Assembly: GCF_013366375.1 (NCBI RefSeq)
Contig: NZ_JABWMJ010000004.1
Location: 372,001 to 436,000 of the forward strand
Direction of reading: 5' to 3'
Length of the DNA stretch: 64,000 bases
Source: Rhizobacter koreensis
GTDB taxonomy: Bacteria > Pseudomonadota > Gammaproteobacteria > Burkholderiales > Burkholderiaceae_C
Shown here: one piece after another, positions 63,455-64,000 of the stretch
Layout: every line of letters begins with the position of its first letter
How positions within the stretch are numbered: the first letter of the stretch is position 1
Made by a program: the position numbers and the translations under genes
The notes under the pieces: generated by a model
Told to the model about the DNA's origin: nothing
Databases searched by the model: none
Seen by the model: the letters and a program-made list of their open reading frames with translations, nothing else

Positions 63455-64000
63455 ATGCAAGCAACTTTCAGCGTGGGACATGTACCGCGCAATCTGGACG
63501 GCAAGGTGGCTATCGTCGTCGGCGCCGGATCATCGGGTCCCGGCTGGGGAACGGGCAAGGCAACAGCGGTCCACCTTGCGAGGTTGGGCGCAGGAGTCCT
63601 GGGTATCGATGTCAACGCCGACGCGACGGCAGCGACAGGTGACTGGGTGCGCCAAGAGGGCGGCAAGTACGAAGCGTTCGTTGGAGATGCCACCACACCC
63701 GAGGGTGCTGCCGCTGCAGTGAACGCCTGCATCGACCGCTTCGGCCGCGTGGATATCCTGGTGAACAACATTGGTGCCGGACCGGTTGAGGGCGTCGTCG
63801 AGACCTCCCTCGAGGATTGGGAGCGAGTGTTCCGCTTCAACGTCACTTCCGCGTTCCTGATGGCCAAGCACGCGATCCAGCCGATGATCTCGGTGGGCGG
63901 CGGATCCATCGTCAATGTCTCTTCGATCGCCAGCAATCGATGGACCGGGGTGCCTCTGTCGGCCTATTCCGCTTCCAAAGCGGCGATGAACCAATTGACC
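63455..64000 (+). CDS. short-chain dehydrogenase/reductase, 3' end beyond window
   Basis: 182 codons from ATG at 63455 (GAGGG 10 bases upstream), open at the right edge. Cofactor motif is an extended V-G-A-G-S-S-G-P-G-W-G-T-G instead of T-G-x-x-x-G-x-G; N-N-I-G-A-G, S-S-I-A-S and the catalytic S-A-Y-S-A-S-K are present, so it is an SDR oxidoreductase. It may oxidise an alcohol or hydroxyacyl intermediate of the island. Confidence 0.85.
   Translation, partial: MQATFSVGHVPRNLDGKVAIVVGAGSSGPGWGTGKATAVHLARLGAGVLGIDVNADATAATGDWVRQEGGKYEAFVGDATTPEGAAAAVNACIDRFGRVDILVNNIGAGPVEGVVETSLEDWERVFRFNVTSAFLMAKHAIQPMISVGGGSIVNVSSIASNRWTGVPLSAYSASKAAMNQLT

Noticed and set aside
1..64000. CRISPR arrays, rRNA, tRNA or att-site direct repeats
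   Set aside because: No regularly spaced repeats, no tRNA-like cloverleaf and no rRNA signature were seen by reading; a tRNA scan could confirm.

Overview
The window is high-GC DNA of a betaproteobacterium, most likely Burkholderiales. The reasons are a Bug-type tripartite-tricarboxylate receptor, an IS1071 copy, and codon use dominated by G/C-ending codons. No rRNA, tRNA or CRISPR array was seen. It is a mosaic of three blocks.

Block 1 (1-27.9 kb, minus strand) is an F-type (MPF_F) conjugative transfer operon of a plasmid or integrative conjugative element. In transcription order it runs: unknown gene, lytic transglycosylase, OmpA-like lipoprotein, pilin TraA, TraL, TraE, TraK, TraB, DsbC-like isomerase, TraV, TraC ATPase, TrbI, TrhF-type peptidase, unknown, TraW, TraU, TrbC, TraN, unknown, TraF, TraH, TraG (cut by the window edge). 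Most junctions overlap or nearly touch. Between trbC and traN sits a 6 kb defence cargo. It is a Type II CBASS operon (DUF2188 leader, CapV patatin phospholipase, DncV-like CD-NTase, Cap2 E1/E2 ligase, Cap3 JAMM protease), with a divergently transcribed CapH/CapP-like repressor and Zn-peptidase pair.

Block 2 (28.2-39.3 kb, plus strand) is a second defence cassette. It has a DptF-like P-loop ATPase, a DptG-like protein and a 1802-residue DptH-like protein with a C-terminal FtsK/HerA motor, followed by a DUF262 (ParB-fold) protein and a Ser/Thr protein kinase. It resembles the DndFGH/DptFGH restriction module, but no phosphorothioation modification genes are in the window. The kinase is cut at its 3' end by IS1071 (39335-42538, exactly 3204 bp). 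The IS has no target duplication: its other flank is a truncated acetolactate synthase gene, so the IS marks a recombinational join between unrelated DNAs.

Block 3 (42.5-64 kb) is a catabolic island. It centres on a fused AdoCbl-dependent isobutyryl-CoA mutase (IcmF) with its own cobalamin adenosyltransferase. Around it are an acyl-CoA dehydrogenase, an enoyl-CoA hydratase-family protein, a 3-hydroxybutyryl-CoA dehydrogenase, an SCP2-like thiolase, a family III CoA-transferase, an MDR dehydrogenase and an SDR. Uptake is provided by a complete Liv-type ABC transporter and a Bug receptor; regulators are Lrp, LysR, AraC and MarR types. Together they could take a branched C4 acid such as isobutyrate through butyryl-CoA and beta-oxidation to acetyl-CoA.
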